Below, in pieces: positions 22,624 to 34,867 of a stretch of DNA of 64,000 nt; position 1 is the first letter of the stretch, and every line of letters begins with the position of its first letter. The notes below the pieces were generated by a model. The model did not search any database, had not been told where the DNA came from, and saw nothing but the letters and a program-made list of their open reading frames with translations. Position numbers and translations under genes: made by a program. Source of the stretch: Berberis thunbergii (taxonomy: Eukaryota > Streptophyta > Magnoliopsida > Ranunculales > Berberidaceae); contig QNQO01000220.1 in assembly GCA_003290165.1 (NCBI GenBank), positions 717,001 to 781,000 of the forward strand. The letters are read 5' to 3'.

Positions 22624-24516
22624 TGTGATAAGTATACCGCTAACCACTCCGAAGGGATAATACATGGAGACCAATCTATGGGACGAGGTTGCCATTACGC
22701 TGCACTGAAACAAATAGAGTGCTCACAGATCCAACTGAGTCTTATGGAGTAGCCTGAACCAATGCCAGGTCGAATGACTATGGAGGTACAACAGTCAAGC
22801 AATACAAGAGAGGCTGAGGTAAACGGTAACACAACCCCGACCTTTCGTCAGTGCGGAGATTAACCCCTCTACAAGGTTTACTCTTCAGTAACCTCTGTAA
22901 GCTAACAAGTCTCGATAGTCCGCTGGAGAACGCTAACTATCCGCAGGGACCATCCGAGTTCAAATCAGAACCAGGATCAATCTCTCTCAGTCAACAGTTA
23001 GTCTTTTTTTGATTGTTTATTTCCCTTTCCGTAGTCAGTATAGAGTTTTTGTTTTTAAAGGCTTATGTGATTTGCAATCATTTAAGAAAAAAAGAAAGGA
23101 TTACAAAAACAAACTCTATTGATTACTCGAAAGATGTAACAACAAGCGCCTTGAGGCGGATACAAAAGACTACATACTATAAGCATCTGAAATCAGTGTG
23201 ACGTGTAATAAAGACTCGCTTATATGATCTAACCACGTAGGGGTATCCGAAGAAGGTTGTGCACACCCTCCGATATGATCAATCTGCAAGTGACAACAAA
23301 GATATGCGAAAGGACTTCGCTCGACCCCTTCCCAAGATAAAGACAAAGTGTCAGAGGGATTGAAAGGACTGAGCGGTCAATTGCTCCGTTGAATTACCCC
23401 AGGAAAGTGTATATACAATAGCGTTGTAGACCTTACAACAGACTGTTGATTTCCTCAAGAGACATCCCACCCCCTTACAGACTTCCTCAAATGGTTTTTG
23501 GCTTCCAAGGGGAATGGAAGAAGGCAGATGAGGATGGCCATAAGCAATGACACCGTCAAGATCTCCCAGAGTTGTTAAGTGAGGCCACCTTTCCCATGTA
23601 CGATACTAGGAGTGACTGAGAGCTACCACACCAGGAAGCATCGCACATCGTCTAACACTTCGATCGACCATTGGTTAGCAGGGAGATCCATGCACACATG
23701 GACACAAGCGGCATGAAGTAACACCAGGGCATCTGCCTTGGTAGGAAACCCGTACTACTTCTCCGCAATATAAAAACAAACTATGAGATCTCAGCAGATC
23801 AACTACAAGCCCACCCAGAACAGGTGACCACGCATAACAACAACTATTGTCGTGCCTGATCAGTTCAAATGTCAGAACATTCAAAGACTCCATTGCTAGA
23901 GATTTCCCTTCAATTTTTGGAAAACCCAAAACATTTTTTTCAAACAAGAACATTACAGGAGATAAGCTCTGCGAAAGATAATGCCTACAACGATTGGAAA
24001 ACACCATTATATAGGATAATGGTTCACCAAACGAGCGCTTCTGTATACCGTATGGGAAGTGAAAAGATGACGGTTCCCAACAAAACTGTTCAAACCACAT
24101 TCATTCAATTAATGACATTGCACACAACCCCATCAATTGAGGGGGAATAACTGTTCCGCAGCTTACGTCGTATACGTTTTAGCACGCGATCTATGCCATA
24201 CACGTAGCGCAACCGTACAGAAAACCCTAACTCTTCCTCTGCGGGCCCAAAGGTTTGGCCCACCATTCAGACAGTATTTTGCTACATGTTTGGCACGAGC
24301 ACAAATTCAAATTAGCTTTGATGCCTGGATCGTACATACGGATCGTTGTTTGTTTTAAGGTAATATTGCCTACACAGTGCGCGACACTAGCGGACATGGG
24401 TTCGCACACCCTCAAACGAGTAGAACCCCTCTCCAACCGGGCAAGCTTAGTTAGCCAAAGCTGATGACGATGACTTTTGGTACGTCCCGACACCTATTCC
24501 GCCCAGTGCGGATTCT
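22624..24516 (+). other. Element C spacer where pol would be expected
   Basis: About 1.9 kb without RT, RNase H or integrase motifs in any frame. It aligns with D at 45,450-47,340. A conserved purine-rich block (CCCCATCAATTGAGGGGGAA, 24,129-24,148) follows ATTAATGAC. AT-rich block TTTGCAATCATTTAAGAAA (23,070-23,088) is shared with D, which has two AATAAA there and may end the gag-protease transcript. Confidence 0.6.
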
Positions 24517-24521
24517 GATGG

Positions 24522-26957
24522 TGTCACACCGTGACCCACCACGGGAATCGCAGCATGTCAATGCATGAACTAACCAGTAACACAAGCAGATCGTAACCGG
24601 CCACACCATCATAATACAACACATTCTTGATACGATAATGAAACGGAAATAAAATCTTCGATAAATTTTGAACAAAATAAGTATATTTGATTTGCCCCGC
24701 CAGAGTCATAGCGACAAAACCAGTATACAAACATCTAGTATAACAATATAGTACATCTGAAACACAGAGGAAACAAAACATACCCGTACATGGTGGACAC
24801 GACCAAACAACACAAAACGCGCCTACAACGGAAAACGGGGCCTAAGCGCCACCATCAGCAGGAACGCCAACACTGCCTGTACTCCAATAGAAGCACACCC
24901 TTGCGGGGTCAGCAAAGCACAAAGCTAGCAGATGCGAGCGAACTAAATACAAATAACAGAATACTATACAAGGAAAAATCATGTCAGATAATAAAGGATA
25001 AGTAACAAGTTCTAAAGTCTAAATCACACCGTGTTTCTAAAGATAATATTTCTAAGTTCAGGCAACAACACAAGCATTTCAAATTCAACAATAACTACAA
25101 GTTTAGGATATATGCCGATCATTACACGTGATTCAAACATGGTAAATATCAAGCGATGAAAATAAAGACAATCTCATAGTTCTTCCTAGTCTCCTAGGTA
25201 TAGCAATCAAGTCGAAACCAAAAATTATGTATAAGTGTCTCATATCATAGGTATCCGCATACCCTATGAATGTGTCTCACCCAGACACATCCCACAACGT
25301 GCACCAGTACCACTTCGGGCTCGTTTGTATCCTAATGGGTAGCATCTGCTAGGATACAAACTCAAACATTTCGAATGACTGGCCTAACACGACCAACCTA
25401 ACACAATTAAACTCAAGCGCGCTGGGAGGGAAAGCGAGTAATCTCCAAAGCACATCCTCCGGGACCCATCCTACTGCACTCTATAGTGGCAAGTGCGTGC
25501 GGGAGCTCCCCGCACCTCTGCAAGTTTGCCACATGCAATAGTGTCCACAATGTCTGGTGCGAGTCATCTCGAGCACCATCCAACTCACGATGCGAGCAAG
25601 CTCCTAAGCATCGGCACAACAAGCATTATAGCGGGGTTAAGACACTTATACTAACATCCACATGCACAAATGACGAGTCTGTACAAAATCAAAGGTAACA
25701 GACGTGCAATCATAATCAATTCAGCAATTTTTATAAAACCACGACTAGGCCAGGGTCCCAACATGACCCAATTCACCACGATAAATTTATTCGAGTCAAT
25801 TATCATACATGCTCAAGACTCGGCAATCCACGATAAAACATGACATACTATGCAAACTCGAAAACGAAGCATACAAGACCAATGTCATTACACCAAAGCC
25901 TAATCACACCCAAAATTCATTCACTATTCGATTTCATTCAAGTATATCATGTTTTCAGGAAATCCAATACATAATTCATTCACAAATAACCAACACAATC
26001 ATCGAAATATCTTAAAACCCCAAATTTCGGACTTGGATTAAATTATACACAATCGACGGTATAATGTAAAAATTAAATTCAGAATTATAATTATTTCTCA
26101 AAATAAATATTATAATTCCACTCACCTGGGCGGAATGGGTTTTCAAAACCCAATTCCTATCGGTCGAAGCTCCTAACTCGCTAAAACCACGAATGCGGGA
26201 CCACGAAAATTTTTAAAATTGCAAGGCAGACTCGAAGGTGAGCAAACTAGCTGAAAACTGAAAAAATAAATAAATTACAAGTGGCGCGTGACTGAAAGAA
26301 AAACTTACAGGCAATAAAAATTTGGCAAACACCTCGCCGAAACCCAAAGTTTGGCGAAAACGCACCGAAACCCTCCCTACTCCAGTCTGATCGCCTCCAA
26401 ACTGCACAACAAGTCGGAAATGGGTCTAAGGACATTTGGAGTCACGAATGTGAGGCTCACCCACGCACCCAAAGCCCTGATTCATGCCGAAGAATCCTCA
26501 AAACGAACATGCACCCTTGTTTTTTGAAAAATTCGGCCAACCCCAAAATCAACCTTGCATGTCGGTTCTAAAGGCTCCCAATGACACCACCAAGGCCCCT
26601 CCACGGCTGATCGGAGCTACAGATACAAATCCAAGAAGCCAACACCAAACCCAAATGTGAAAACTGACTTTTTTTTTTGTTTTTTTTTTTGCAAAAAACC
26701 AACAGAGAAACGAAGAGAGGAAGAAATGAAGGACAATGGCGAGATTCCACGAAGGAAATCGCTCGACCTCCTCGAATGAACCCGGCAAACAACGTCGCTG
26801 TGAGAGAACCTCGCGCTGAAGAAGAAAAAAGGAAAAGAAGGAGAAGAAAGAAAAGGGGGGGTTGTCTCTTAAAGGGTAGGTGGCTATGTGCCCCCACCAC
26901 CTCTATTGAGTACACCCCTGCCCAATTTTTTTTTGTTTTGAAAACACAGATAGTACA
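24522..26957 (-). mobile_element. Solo LTR, Tekay/Del-like, 2,436 bp, in element C
   Basis: Sits in C at a point where D is continuous. On the minus strand it begins TGTACTATCTGTG and ends GGTCACGGTGTGACA, the TG..CA ends and GTGTGACA terminus that I associate with Del/Tekay chromoviruses. Flanks GATGG (24,517-24,521) and AATGG (26,958-26,962) are a 4/5 target duplication. No internal region remains, so it is a product of LTR-LTR recombination. The ORFs inside are not genes. Confidence 0.75.
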
Positions 26958-26962
26958 AATGG

Positions 26963-28100
26963 TCTAGGAAGTGGGAGTCTAATCAGCGCTATCATGCCTG
27001 GTGACGATGACTTGCAAGGGATCATTGCCCCCTTCGCAGCCAATGATCGCCGAACCCAATCAGGTAAGCCTAGCTGGTAACGACTGGCAACGAAAGCTCA
27101 TGATCAAAGCCCAGACCTGTAGCCCCACTGATTCTGACAATTCACCATGGGACCACTGCTTTTCAGTGCGGTCACCAAATTACCAACCCTGAACTTGTAG
27201 CCCCCACTACACGACTGTAGATAGTTTAGAAGGTGGTAGCCTAGTCAGTCCCGAACTAATTCCGACAGCTCGCCATGGGACCACTGCTTTTCAGCATGGT
27301 CGTCGAATCACCAACCCTTGACTCGTAGCCCCCACTGTGCGGGTGTAGGTAGTTTAGAAGGTGGGAGCCTGGTTAGTCCCAAACTGATTCTGACAGCTCG
27401 CCATAGGACCACTGCTTTTCAGTGTGGCCACCGAATCACCAACCCTGGACTTGTAGCCCCCACTGCGCTGGGTAGATAGTCTAGAAGGTGGGAGCCTAGT
27501 CAAACCCTAACTGATTTCAACGACTTGCCATGAGACCACTGTTTTTCAGCGCGCCTGCCAAATTACCGACCTTGAACTTGTAGCCCCCACTGCGCGGGTG
27601 TAGATAGTTTAGAAGGTGGGAACCTAGTCAGTCCCGAAGTGATTCCGACGGCTCTCCATGGGACTACTATTTTTAGCGTGGCCACCAAATCACCAACTCT
27701 GGACTTCTAGCCCCCATTGCGCGGGTGTCAATAGTCAGAAGGTGGGAGCCTAGTCAGTCGCAAACTAATTTCGACGGTTTTCCACGGGACCATTGCCTTT
27801 CAGCGTGGCCGCTCAAAACTCCCAAATTTGTAGCTTGATGCGCACATGTGTAGATGATTTGGACGGTGGGAGCCTAGTTAGTCCCAAATTGATTCTGATG
27901 GCTTACCAGGGGACCACTGCTTTTCAGCCTGGTCGTCGAACCCCTTTACCTCGAACTTGTAGCCCCCACCTCGCGCGAGTGTAAATGGTTCAAAAGGTGG
28001 GAGCCCCAAATCGTTACTCCCCGAACTTGTAGTTTATATTGTTCGAACATAAACGACTCGAAAGGTGGGAGCCCCAAACAGCTAGCCACGCGACCACCGC
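26963..28100 (+). repeat. Tandem repeat array in element C
   Basis: About eight to nine units of roughly 127 bp with GAAGGTGGGAGCCTAGTCAG, GACCACTGCTTTTCAG and CTTGTAGCCCCCACTGCGC. Cores fall near 27,222, 27,351, 27,480, 27,607, 27,732, 27,857, 27,986 and 28,049. D has a matching array at 47,350-48,100 and B a longer-period version. It lies between the spacer and the antisense ORF. Confidence 0.88.
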
Positions 28101-28664
28101 TCTCATTCAAAAAACGGTCGCAAAAATGAATCTAGTTGAGTCAGCGTCTTCATGCTCAAATAGACTACTCATATTAATATAAGCAAAGGCTACTCACACT
28201 GATACATAAATCATCCGGCCAGTGCTCAGGTAAATGCTACATAGAATGTCAACCCGAGCTTACGACGCCTGACTTGGCATAAACGCTCTGACACATACGC
28301 TCGGCCATCGCAACTCACCATAGCAGCAGCTGCAGCCGACTAATCAGATAAGCAAAGCAAGCCTCAAACAGCTTACCTTGGGGACAAGACACAGCTCGGG
28401 CAACCCAACCCCAGCGAAACTGTCCGCAACGTACCCACTATTGGACATGACTACGCAACAATGATCCTGAGTCATTTGCAATATAAAGTGGTCAAGCTCT
28501 CTTCTACAGATAGACCACTCGGCGTCCTATTGATTCAACCAGCCTATGTAAAAGCAAGGCGGCAAGGTGAAACGAAAAACATACAATAGAGACAACAAAC
28601 ACAAAACTGATAAAACTATTTTCATTAATGGTTAGAATGGAAAACGTACGAGTATATAAAGTTT

Positions 28665-31600
28665 ACTCCTTATCAAGAGAAGGTATAGAAACAGAAGAGC
28701 TAGGCCTATTGCAAGGAGCAGAAGCTGCGTCCGCACGCACCACGGCCTGAGCATTAGTGCCCGAGCTGTCATCCTTGTCCGTTGATGAAAAAGCAACAGA
28801 CAAGTCTACATACAACATTTTTGTAACAACTGAGGTCCCATTCCGGATGCTCCTCCTTCATCAATGGCAATAGCTCCAGCCTACCATATACAACCCAACA
28901 AAACTCGCACCTGCCTTGTTCCTACAAAAGCTCATCCTCTCGCTCTTTAGAGTTTGCAAGGCTACGCTTCAACAACTCTAACTTGTCAGTCAGCGCACCA
29001 ACCTAAGATTACTCTGTGGCCAGACTGCTCTTCACAACACTTGGTTCATGCTACTCAAGTTCAAGATGGTCCTCGACCTTCCTTGTCCCTCGAGCATTAA
29101 ACTCCACATCGGATTCCAGTTGTTGCTTTTGAGCAGCCCAGTCAACCTCCTTCGAAACATTCACTTCAGCAAGAGATCGCAGTTAGGAACACGCCTTAGC
29201 CACAACTTCATGTGCAACCTTTACGTCTCGGGGGATCCGGCTCAACTCTTGCTTAAGCTCATCTCTCTCGAACACTTCTTCTGCCAGGTCACTCTCAAGG
29301 GCCTCCAGACAAGCCTTTTAAGTCTCTGCGGCCATGGTTGACTGATCTAGCCTCTTCTCCTCAGCCTGCTTCTGCAATCGCTGAATTTCATATAGCGCAT
29401 CAAAGTACAGCGCCTTCATGTGTGAAAAGACTCGCTCTATGGTGTATACCCTATAACGAGCCACCTCGACTTTCGTCCCAGCAACGACCACCTGGCTCAA
29501 GTAAGACATACCCAACATAAGGTACTTTAAACCTTCCATAAACCTTTCCAGGGTATTCTCTTCAAGCTTCGCAGCGCAATCCATTAGCCAATTGTGACGC
29601 TGTTTATATGCTTCCTCGAAGCATACTCCACATCAACCTCTTGGTGCCAGACCTAAGAACTCATCCTTACCAAGTCTGGTGCAAATAGGTTTATCCACGC
29701 ATCCAAATAAAGCTTTCTCGGATCAGGAATCACGCCGGTACCACCCTTCGCAATTGCCACTGTTCCCAGGCTTTCCTCTGTGTCTTTTTCTTTGTCACGA
29801 ACAGCCGACAGTGGGCCACTATGCCCTGGAACGAGACGATGAACAACATGGACTACAAAAAAATTGGCCTGAGCCACAACCACTTTTATACGGTGCGCCA
29901 ATGGGACAATTAGATTCTACAACCTCGGGCGGATCTTCACTTAAGCCGAACAGTCTCGCGCTTATCAACACTTGATAAGAGCATAATTATGCTATTTTAG
30001 CACTATATTTCTATATATAATTTTGGCTATTACTTGTTAATTATGGTACTAATTGCTATTTTCGTATTTGTGTAGGTTTCCAATTACAAGATTCCAAAAT
30101 AGAAGCTAAGTGAAGCAAATTGGCAATTTGGAAATACTGATTGCAAAAGGAAACCATGGAAAGAAGGAAACCGAGAAGAAAACAATTATAAAATGGACAA
30201 TACCTATTTCGGAGAGAGCACCATTCATAGCCTCCTCACACTTGCAACCACAGCAAGCCATCACTCATCCACAACCTCCTCATCCTCGCAGCAGCAAGCA
30301 CCCATCCTCGCGACATCAGCTACACCACCACCAACATCCATCTCCACTTTTCATCGCAACACCCAAATAAGAAACCCTAACCCATCATCAAAACCACATC
30401 ACCCTGCTTCGCTCCCATCACAGCCATGCAGCCTGTCTCCATCCAGCCTCTCACTTCTCGTCACTGACACAATGTTTGCCGGACTTCTCTTGCGACTGCT
30501 CAGTTTCTCTCCAGATTGCATCAACCAGCTCCTTCATCCTCCTCTCGCAGTTTGCTCCAAGTTCACACAACAGATTGAAGAATAAGAAGAAGAAGGAAAA
30601 AAAACTTTTTCACACCCAAACACTCCTCTCTCTACCACCACGCAGGCCGGCAACAACGTTTTTCATCTCTAAACGTCTATTTTTCTTATTTAGTTTGATA
30701 TTTAATTATGTATTGCTATTCGAACATAATTAATATGTTTAGCTAAACTCATCTTAGTTAATGGTGGATTCGAAACCCCGAACACGTGCTTTATGAATTA
30801 ATTGAATTTAATCTTCCTTACTGATTAGTGATTGTGTTTTGCTTAAATGCTTTATAGAGAACTTTTTTGTATGTTTGTTAAGGTGGGCAACTTAGTAAGC
30901 ATGCTAGGATTTGAGGCTAAGGTATAAGAGAATTTCACCTAATCGTTATAATTTTGTACTCATAAGTAGTAAATACCAAGGAACGTTGGTAAGGTAAAGT
31001 AAAAACCTAGGTAAGAACAAGATGCTGATCATACTTGTAATTTCCTAGTCGGTGTTCATATTTCCCACAAAACTTAATGATCTAAAATTGTTATCTAAGT
31101 TGTGATTCATAATTAGATAACATGATAAGAATAGTTTGAAAGCGACGCTAAGTTTAATTCAATGAACTTGGGAAAATAATAAGATTAATGCGGTGCTGAT
31201 CACGATTAATCTTGAGCATTGTCTCTCACGAATTAGCAAGTGATTTTTGAATATTGATTTATGAGCATGTGTTTGGTGTGTTGAGATAAACTCTTAGCTA
31301 ATTTCTCATATTTACCATCTCTTAAGTTTTGTTATATTCTCCGTAGTTATTTTCATAGTTTAAATTAGAAAAATCAAATCCCCAATATTTTCTTAATTAG
31401 GTTGTTAGTTGTCTCTTCGTTATTCTTAGTGCTAGTTGGCAAGCCCTCCCGGTCTAGAACGGTCCCTACTTATTATATACTACAATCACAAAGCAGGTTA
31501 TTGAATTTAACTCATTATAACCCATATGTGAGTTTTGAGCCTATTGTTCCTTTGATTTTGAGAGTTTTTAGTTAGGTCATCTTTCAATTCTTTTGTCAAT

Positions 31601-32336
31601 AATAATTCGTTGCATGATCTCAATTTCGTTTATTTTTGGTTGCTACTTGAATTGTTTTCATAATTAAGAATTAAACACTAGAACTTGTATAACCTTCATT
31701 CAAAGCTTCATATTGAATTGCACGACATGTTTGACATAATAAAGGCACCTAGTTTCCACCATTACTAAATAAGCCTGATCCATGATATATTTCTTTAGGT
31801 TAACCCCGTTGAGCGGACGACCCTTGCACCTGAAATACTTTGAATCCGCAGGGGCTAAGAAATAGTACTTCTGTCAAAACTTGAAATCATCAAGCAGATT
31901 CACAAAACAGGACAGTGACGTCATCTTACAAACGACGTTACCCTTCAGGCGAAGGGAAATCAACAATTGGATTACACGCGGAGTCATGCTGACGCCAACC
32001 TCCTTCTCCCTGATCAGGATGATAATGATGATTTATATCCATTAGGCCCCAATTGGGCCGGAGGAATCCCTAGAAGATCGAAGCATTCCCAGATCACATC
32101 GAGAACGGGAAATCGCACTCCAGTTTGAAGCACAATGCAAACACATAAACCCCGTCGGTGGCGACATTGGCGTCTGGTCACCCTTCAGAACATACAACGG
32201 CAAGTCTTCAAGGAACCCAAACTTCGTACAGATTTTAGCAAGGCCAGGCTCAGAAAGCAACCTGTCTTCGAAAAACTCCAGGCCCTTGGCTAAGGTTATG
32301 TCATCAAGAAGATTTTGTTGAGCCATGAAGAAGATG
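28665..32336 (-). pseudogene. Antisense ORF of element C, interrupted
   Basis: Starts at the ATG at 32,336 (MAQQNLLDDITLAKGLEFF) and shows CTKFGFLEDLPLYVLKGDQ and SPPTGFMCLHC. The part around the intron (homologous to D 49,985-50,565) is missing and replaced by a 1.8-kb block at 29,973-31,803. The downstream half has AGTKVEVARYRVYTIERVFS and a coiled coil (29,000-29,600), ending in an EEHxxWDLS-type tail near 28,840. Frameshifted throughout. Confidence 0.7.
29973..31803 (+). mobile_element. AT-rich LTR-like insertion in the antisense ORF of element C
   Basis: Absent from D. Begins TGATAAGAGCATAATTATGC, the kind of start I know from long Athila-type LTRs, and contains a CAAGCCCTCCCGGTCTAGAA segment near 31,440 where U5 would lie. 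No ORF with a domain; the two ORFs at 30,110-30,733 are low-complexity Ser/His/Pro. The insertion coincides with a loss of about 580 bp of host element, so it is not a clean insertion and I found no target duplication. Right limit approximate. Confidence 0.5.
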
Positions 32337-32595
32337 AACAATATTTCCTAATCAGAAAATGAACGGAGCGGTAGCTTCAAAAGTAAGAAAAATAGAAAAG
32401 TTAGACTATGTACTATGGATGACCATAATAGGGATTAGGATCCCGCCTATTTTCCACTGAACTGACGCATGTTCAATTAATGCAGCGCGCAACTCAAGCA
32501 ATGATTCAGACTCAATCATCATCATGAGCAACGTATCTTTTTAAATGATGACTTAGCGAACAAATGTGATGGCCCACTAACTCGAGGGGAGTAGC

Positions 32596-33281
32596 TGATG
32601 ATACATAAAAATGGTCACCTCCCTAAGCCATACACGTGTCATGATGATCTCGAGGGAATACGGGCCCCAGCATCAGTCCAACATCGGTCCGGCCCAAGTG
32701 GTTTCAAGCTCGCCTAGTTCAGTCTGCCAAACGGGCCTAAACTGTTATAGAACGCTAGGCCCACACGTCTCACAACTATCCTCAATACCTGTAAGTTCTA
32801 GTAAGGCAAGTATTTCAAGGATCAACTCCGGATGGGCAACTACAACAACTATTTGCTTCCAACTAGAAAGTAAATACCAGAGTACATTCGACATAGGGAA
32901 ACTCGTTCTACGGATTGCTCTTGGATTGAGAACTATCTCCCGTGTATCTAGGAGCACAAGACTAACAAGGAATTTTCCTCCTACAACACGACTCCTAATT
33001 AGAGAAGGATCTTCACGAAGATCTCATACCTAAACTACACCTACGATGGCCTGGTAGAGCCAGATTTCTTGCACTATAAATAACACATGAAGTTGGTAAG
33101 CCAAGGTATGCTACAAATTCCCCATTTACAGCATTATGCCTTCCTTAGATCCCTATCTGACTTTAGCATCGGAATGCCATCAGCCACCACAAGAGTGGTC
33201 CGTGGCTTATGTGCGTTACTTGTGCAAGTCAGTAAGTCAGCGGGACTAGGTCAAAGCAGAGAGCGGAAAACGAATGCATCT
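32596..33281 (+). repeat. 3' LTR of element C
   Basis: Starts TGATGATACATAAAAATGG right after the purine tract CTCGAGGGGAGTAGC (32,581-32,595), ends AATGCATCT, 686 bp. TATA box CACTATAAATAA near 33,071. Followed by target duplication ATAAC. Confidence 0.9.
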
Positions 33282-33286
33282 ATAAC

Positions 33287-34083
33287 CAAAATTTGTAACC
33301 TGTGATCACATTTTACATCCAACAACAACCCACGATTTTATACAGTTGTTTTACGCAAAAATCATTCGACAAAACTTCACTTCAACTATATTGTCATCAA
33401 AGTTAACAAAATAGAAAAATATATCCAGAATTACTTGAAGTTTGATAATTTAGAAATAAAGTCAAATTTACTACAACAAATGATACAAGCCATCACCACG
33501 TGTTTGAAAGAAATTAGTAGACAATGCTATGGAGTATGGAGTCGGTGAAGATCCTTATTATTATTTTAACTATATGACGAGGGTCTTGCAGTTGCAGGTG
33601 AAGCTTTCCCATTTCCTTCATTTTGTGTTTGAAAATGATGAGTCAATAATATTACGCTAAACTTGAACCAATTACAACAATTAATTGATTTATATATACA
33701 CGATGTGTGTGTAAATGCAAGGAAACATAATGATGTAGTTAACAAGTTTGCAAACTCAGCAGACACATTTCCAATTAACTTTTGAAAAATGTATGTCAAT
33801 GTTTTTTCAAATGTTTGCCTATGTAATGTCTTTGTCTTTAACTGTGACTCCAATTAGTAAACTTTTTGTTGCAATTGAGGATCAACAGTGTTTTGTGATG
33901 GTTGCCAGGACAACATCATCCCACTAAACCTACTAGTGGTGCTGCCAAAGACTTGAGATGGACACGGCTCGAATTTCAATGCTCGAACTCGGCCTGAATG
34001 CTCTTTTCGTTAGCCAGTGAATCTTGTTACGAAATGGATTATGATGTGGAATCTTCACTCCCAATCTTTAAAATTTTCTCTTA
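33287..34083. other. Outer CACTA interior, unassigned
   Basis: AT-rich with no clear domain. On the minus strand 33,860-33,990 reads as a possible exon (RFSGMMLSWQPSQNTVD..QLQQK), possibly captured coding sequence, but I do not recognise it. Lies between element C and the inner CACTA. Confidence 0.3.
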
Positions 34084-34086
34084 CAT

Positions 34087-34320
34087 CACTACACCAAAAG
34101 GCATGTTTAGCTACAGCGAGGTGGCAACGGCTCTAAGCCGTTGGTTTATTTGCCGCGGCTAAAAACCGTGGCTACAATGGGCAATGGTCTAGAACGGTGG
34201 CTAAAAACGTAAAAACCGTGAAAAAGGCCTGTGATATGGCCACGGTTTTTTACCGTGGCTATATTGGCCAACGTTCTAAAACCGTTGCTAAAAAAATCAA
34301 AATCGTTGAAGAACTCGAGT
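34087..34320. repeat. Left subterminal repeats of inner CACTA
   Basis: Repeated units such as GGCAACGGCTCTAAGCCGTTG, each itself an inverted repeat of an (A)ACCGTGGCTA / TAGCCACGGTT core, at about 34,130, 34,160, 34,195, 34,240 and 34,270. Presumed transposase-binding sites. Confidence 0.8.
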
Positions 34321-34384
34321 AGATTCACGCAGGCGAAAGAAATTTCGTGGTCTGGCGAAAACATTTGGTGCTCCCACCTCCATT

Positions 34385-34746
34385 TTGGCTCATTTCCATT
34401 TTCATTTCAGAGGTTTAGGGTTTTGTAAGAAAATCATTTTGGCTGAAAAAGCTCGAGGGGAGAATCGAAATCACAGATCTGTTTTTGTGTTGATTGCGGT
34501 GAAATCAGAAATCAGAGAAATCTCTAGCCATCGACCTCGACCTTGCGGTGAGAAATGGTTTTGTAAGAAAATCGCATATATGTTTTTGGCTCAAAAGCTC
34601 GAGGGGAGAATCGAAATCACTGATTTTGTTTTGTTGTTGATTGCAGAGAAATTAGAAATCAGAGAAATCGATCGAAAACTCTAGCATTGTGCTGACTTGC
34701 GATGTCGACCTCGTGCTGAGTTTTGAACTCGATCTCGACCAGAGGT
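34385..34746 (+). other. Possible leader exon of inner CACTA, internally duplicated
   Basis: Two copies of about 130 bp (from GTTTTGTAAGAAAATC at about 34,421 and 34,560), each with AGCTCGAGGGGAGAATCG and GAAATCAGAGAAATC. The block ends CCAGAG followed by GTAATA (donor at about 34,746), and the next acceptor is TATGCAG at 34,867, before the RNR1 exon. So transcripts begun here could splice into captured exons. No ORF of note. Promoter not identified. Confidence 0.45.
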
Positions 34747-34867
34747 AATACCCATTTCCAATTAATTAGTTTTAAGGATTGTTCATATTTTGAGTGTTTG
34801 TCTCAGTTTAGTTTCATAATTGGTTGTTCATATTAGCTAATTGGTATGATCTGTGTGGGCTATGCAG

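Larger units (their letters stand above)
20449..33281 (+). mobile_element. Element C: full-length non-autonomous Tat-like LTR element with insertions
   Basis: Both LTRs are present, with a perfect 5-bp target duplication ATAAC (20,444-20,448 and 33,282-33,286). Sense order: LTR, degenerate primer site, gag, protease, spacer, tandem repeats, then the antisense ORF, purine tract and LTR. There is no RT, RNase H or integrase anywhere between the LTRs. Two insertions, a 2.4-kb solo LTR and a 1.8-kb AT-rich block, enlarge it. LTR divergence is clear by eye, so the insertion is old. Confidence 0.88.

Noticed and set aside
26568..26967. ORFs on both strands around 26.5-27.0 kb
   Set aside because: They lie inside the solo LTR, are of low complexity (poly-A/T, Arg/Lys runs) and have no domain.
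30110..30733. Ser/Pro/His-rich ORFs that look like a plant gene start
   Set aside because: Low-complexity reading of an LTR-like AT-rich block in element C; overlapping frames give equally long products.
33860..34080. Minus-strand coding-like stretch as another CIP7 exon
   Set aside because: I could not match it to any CIP7 block that I know; left as unassigned.
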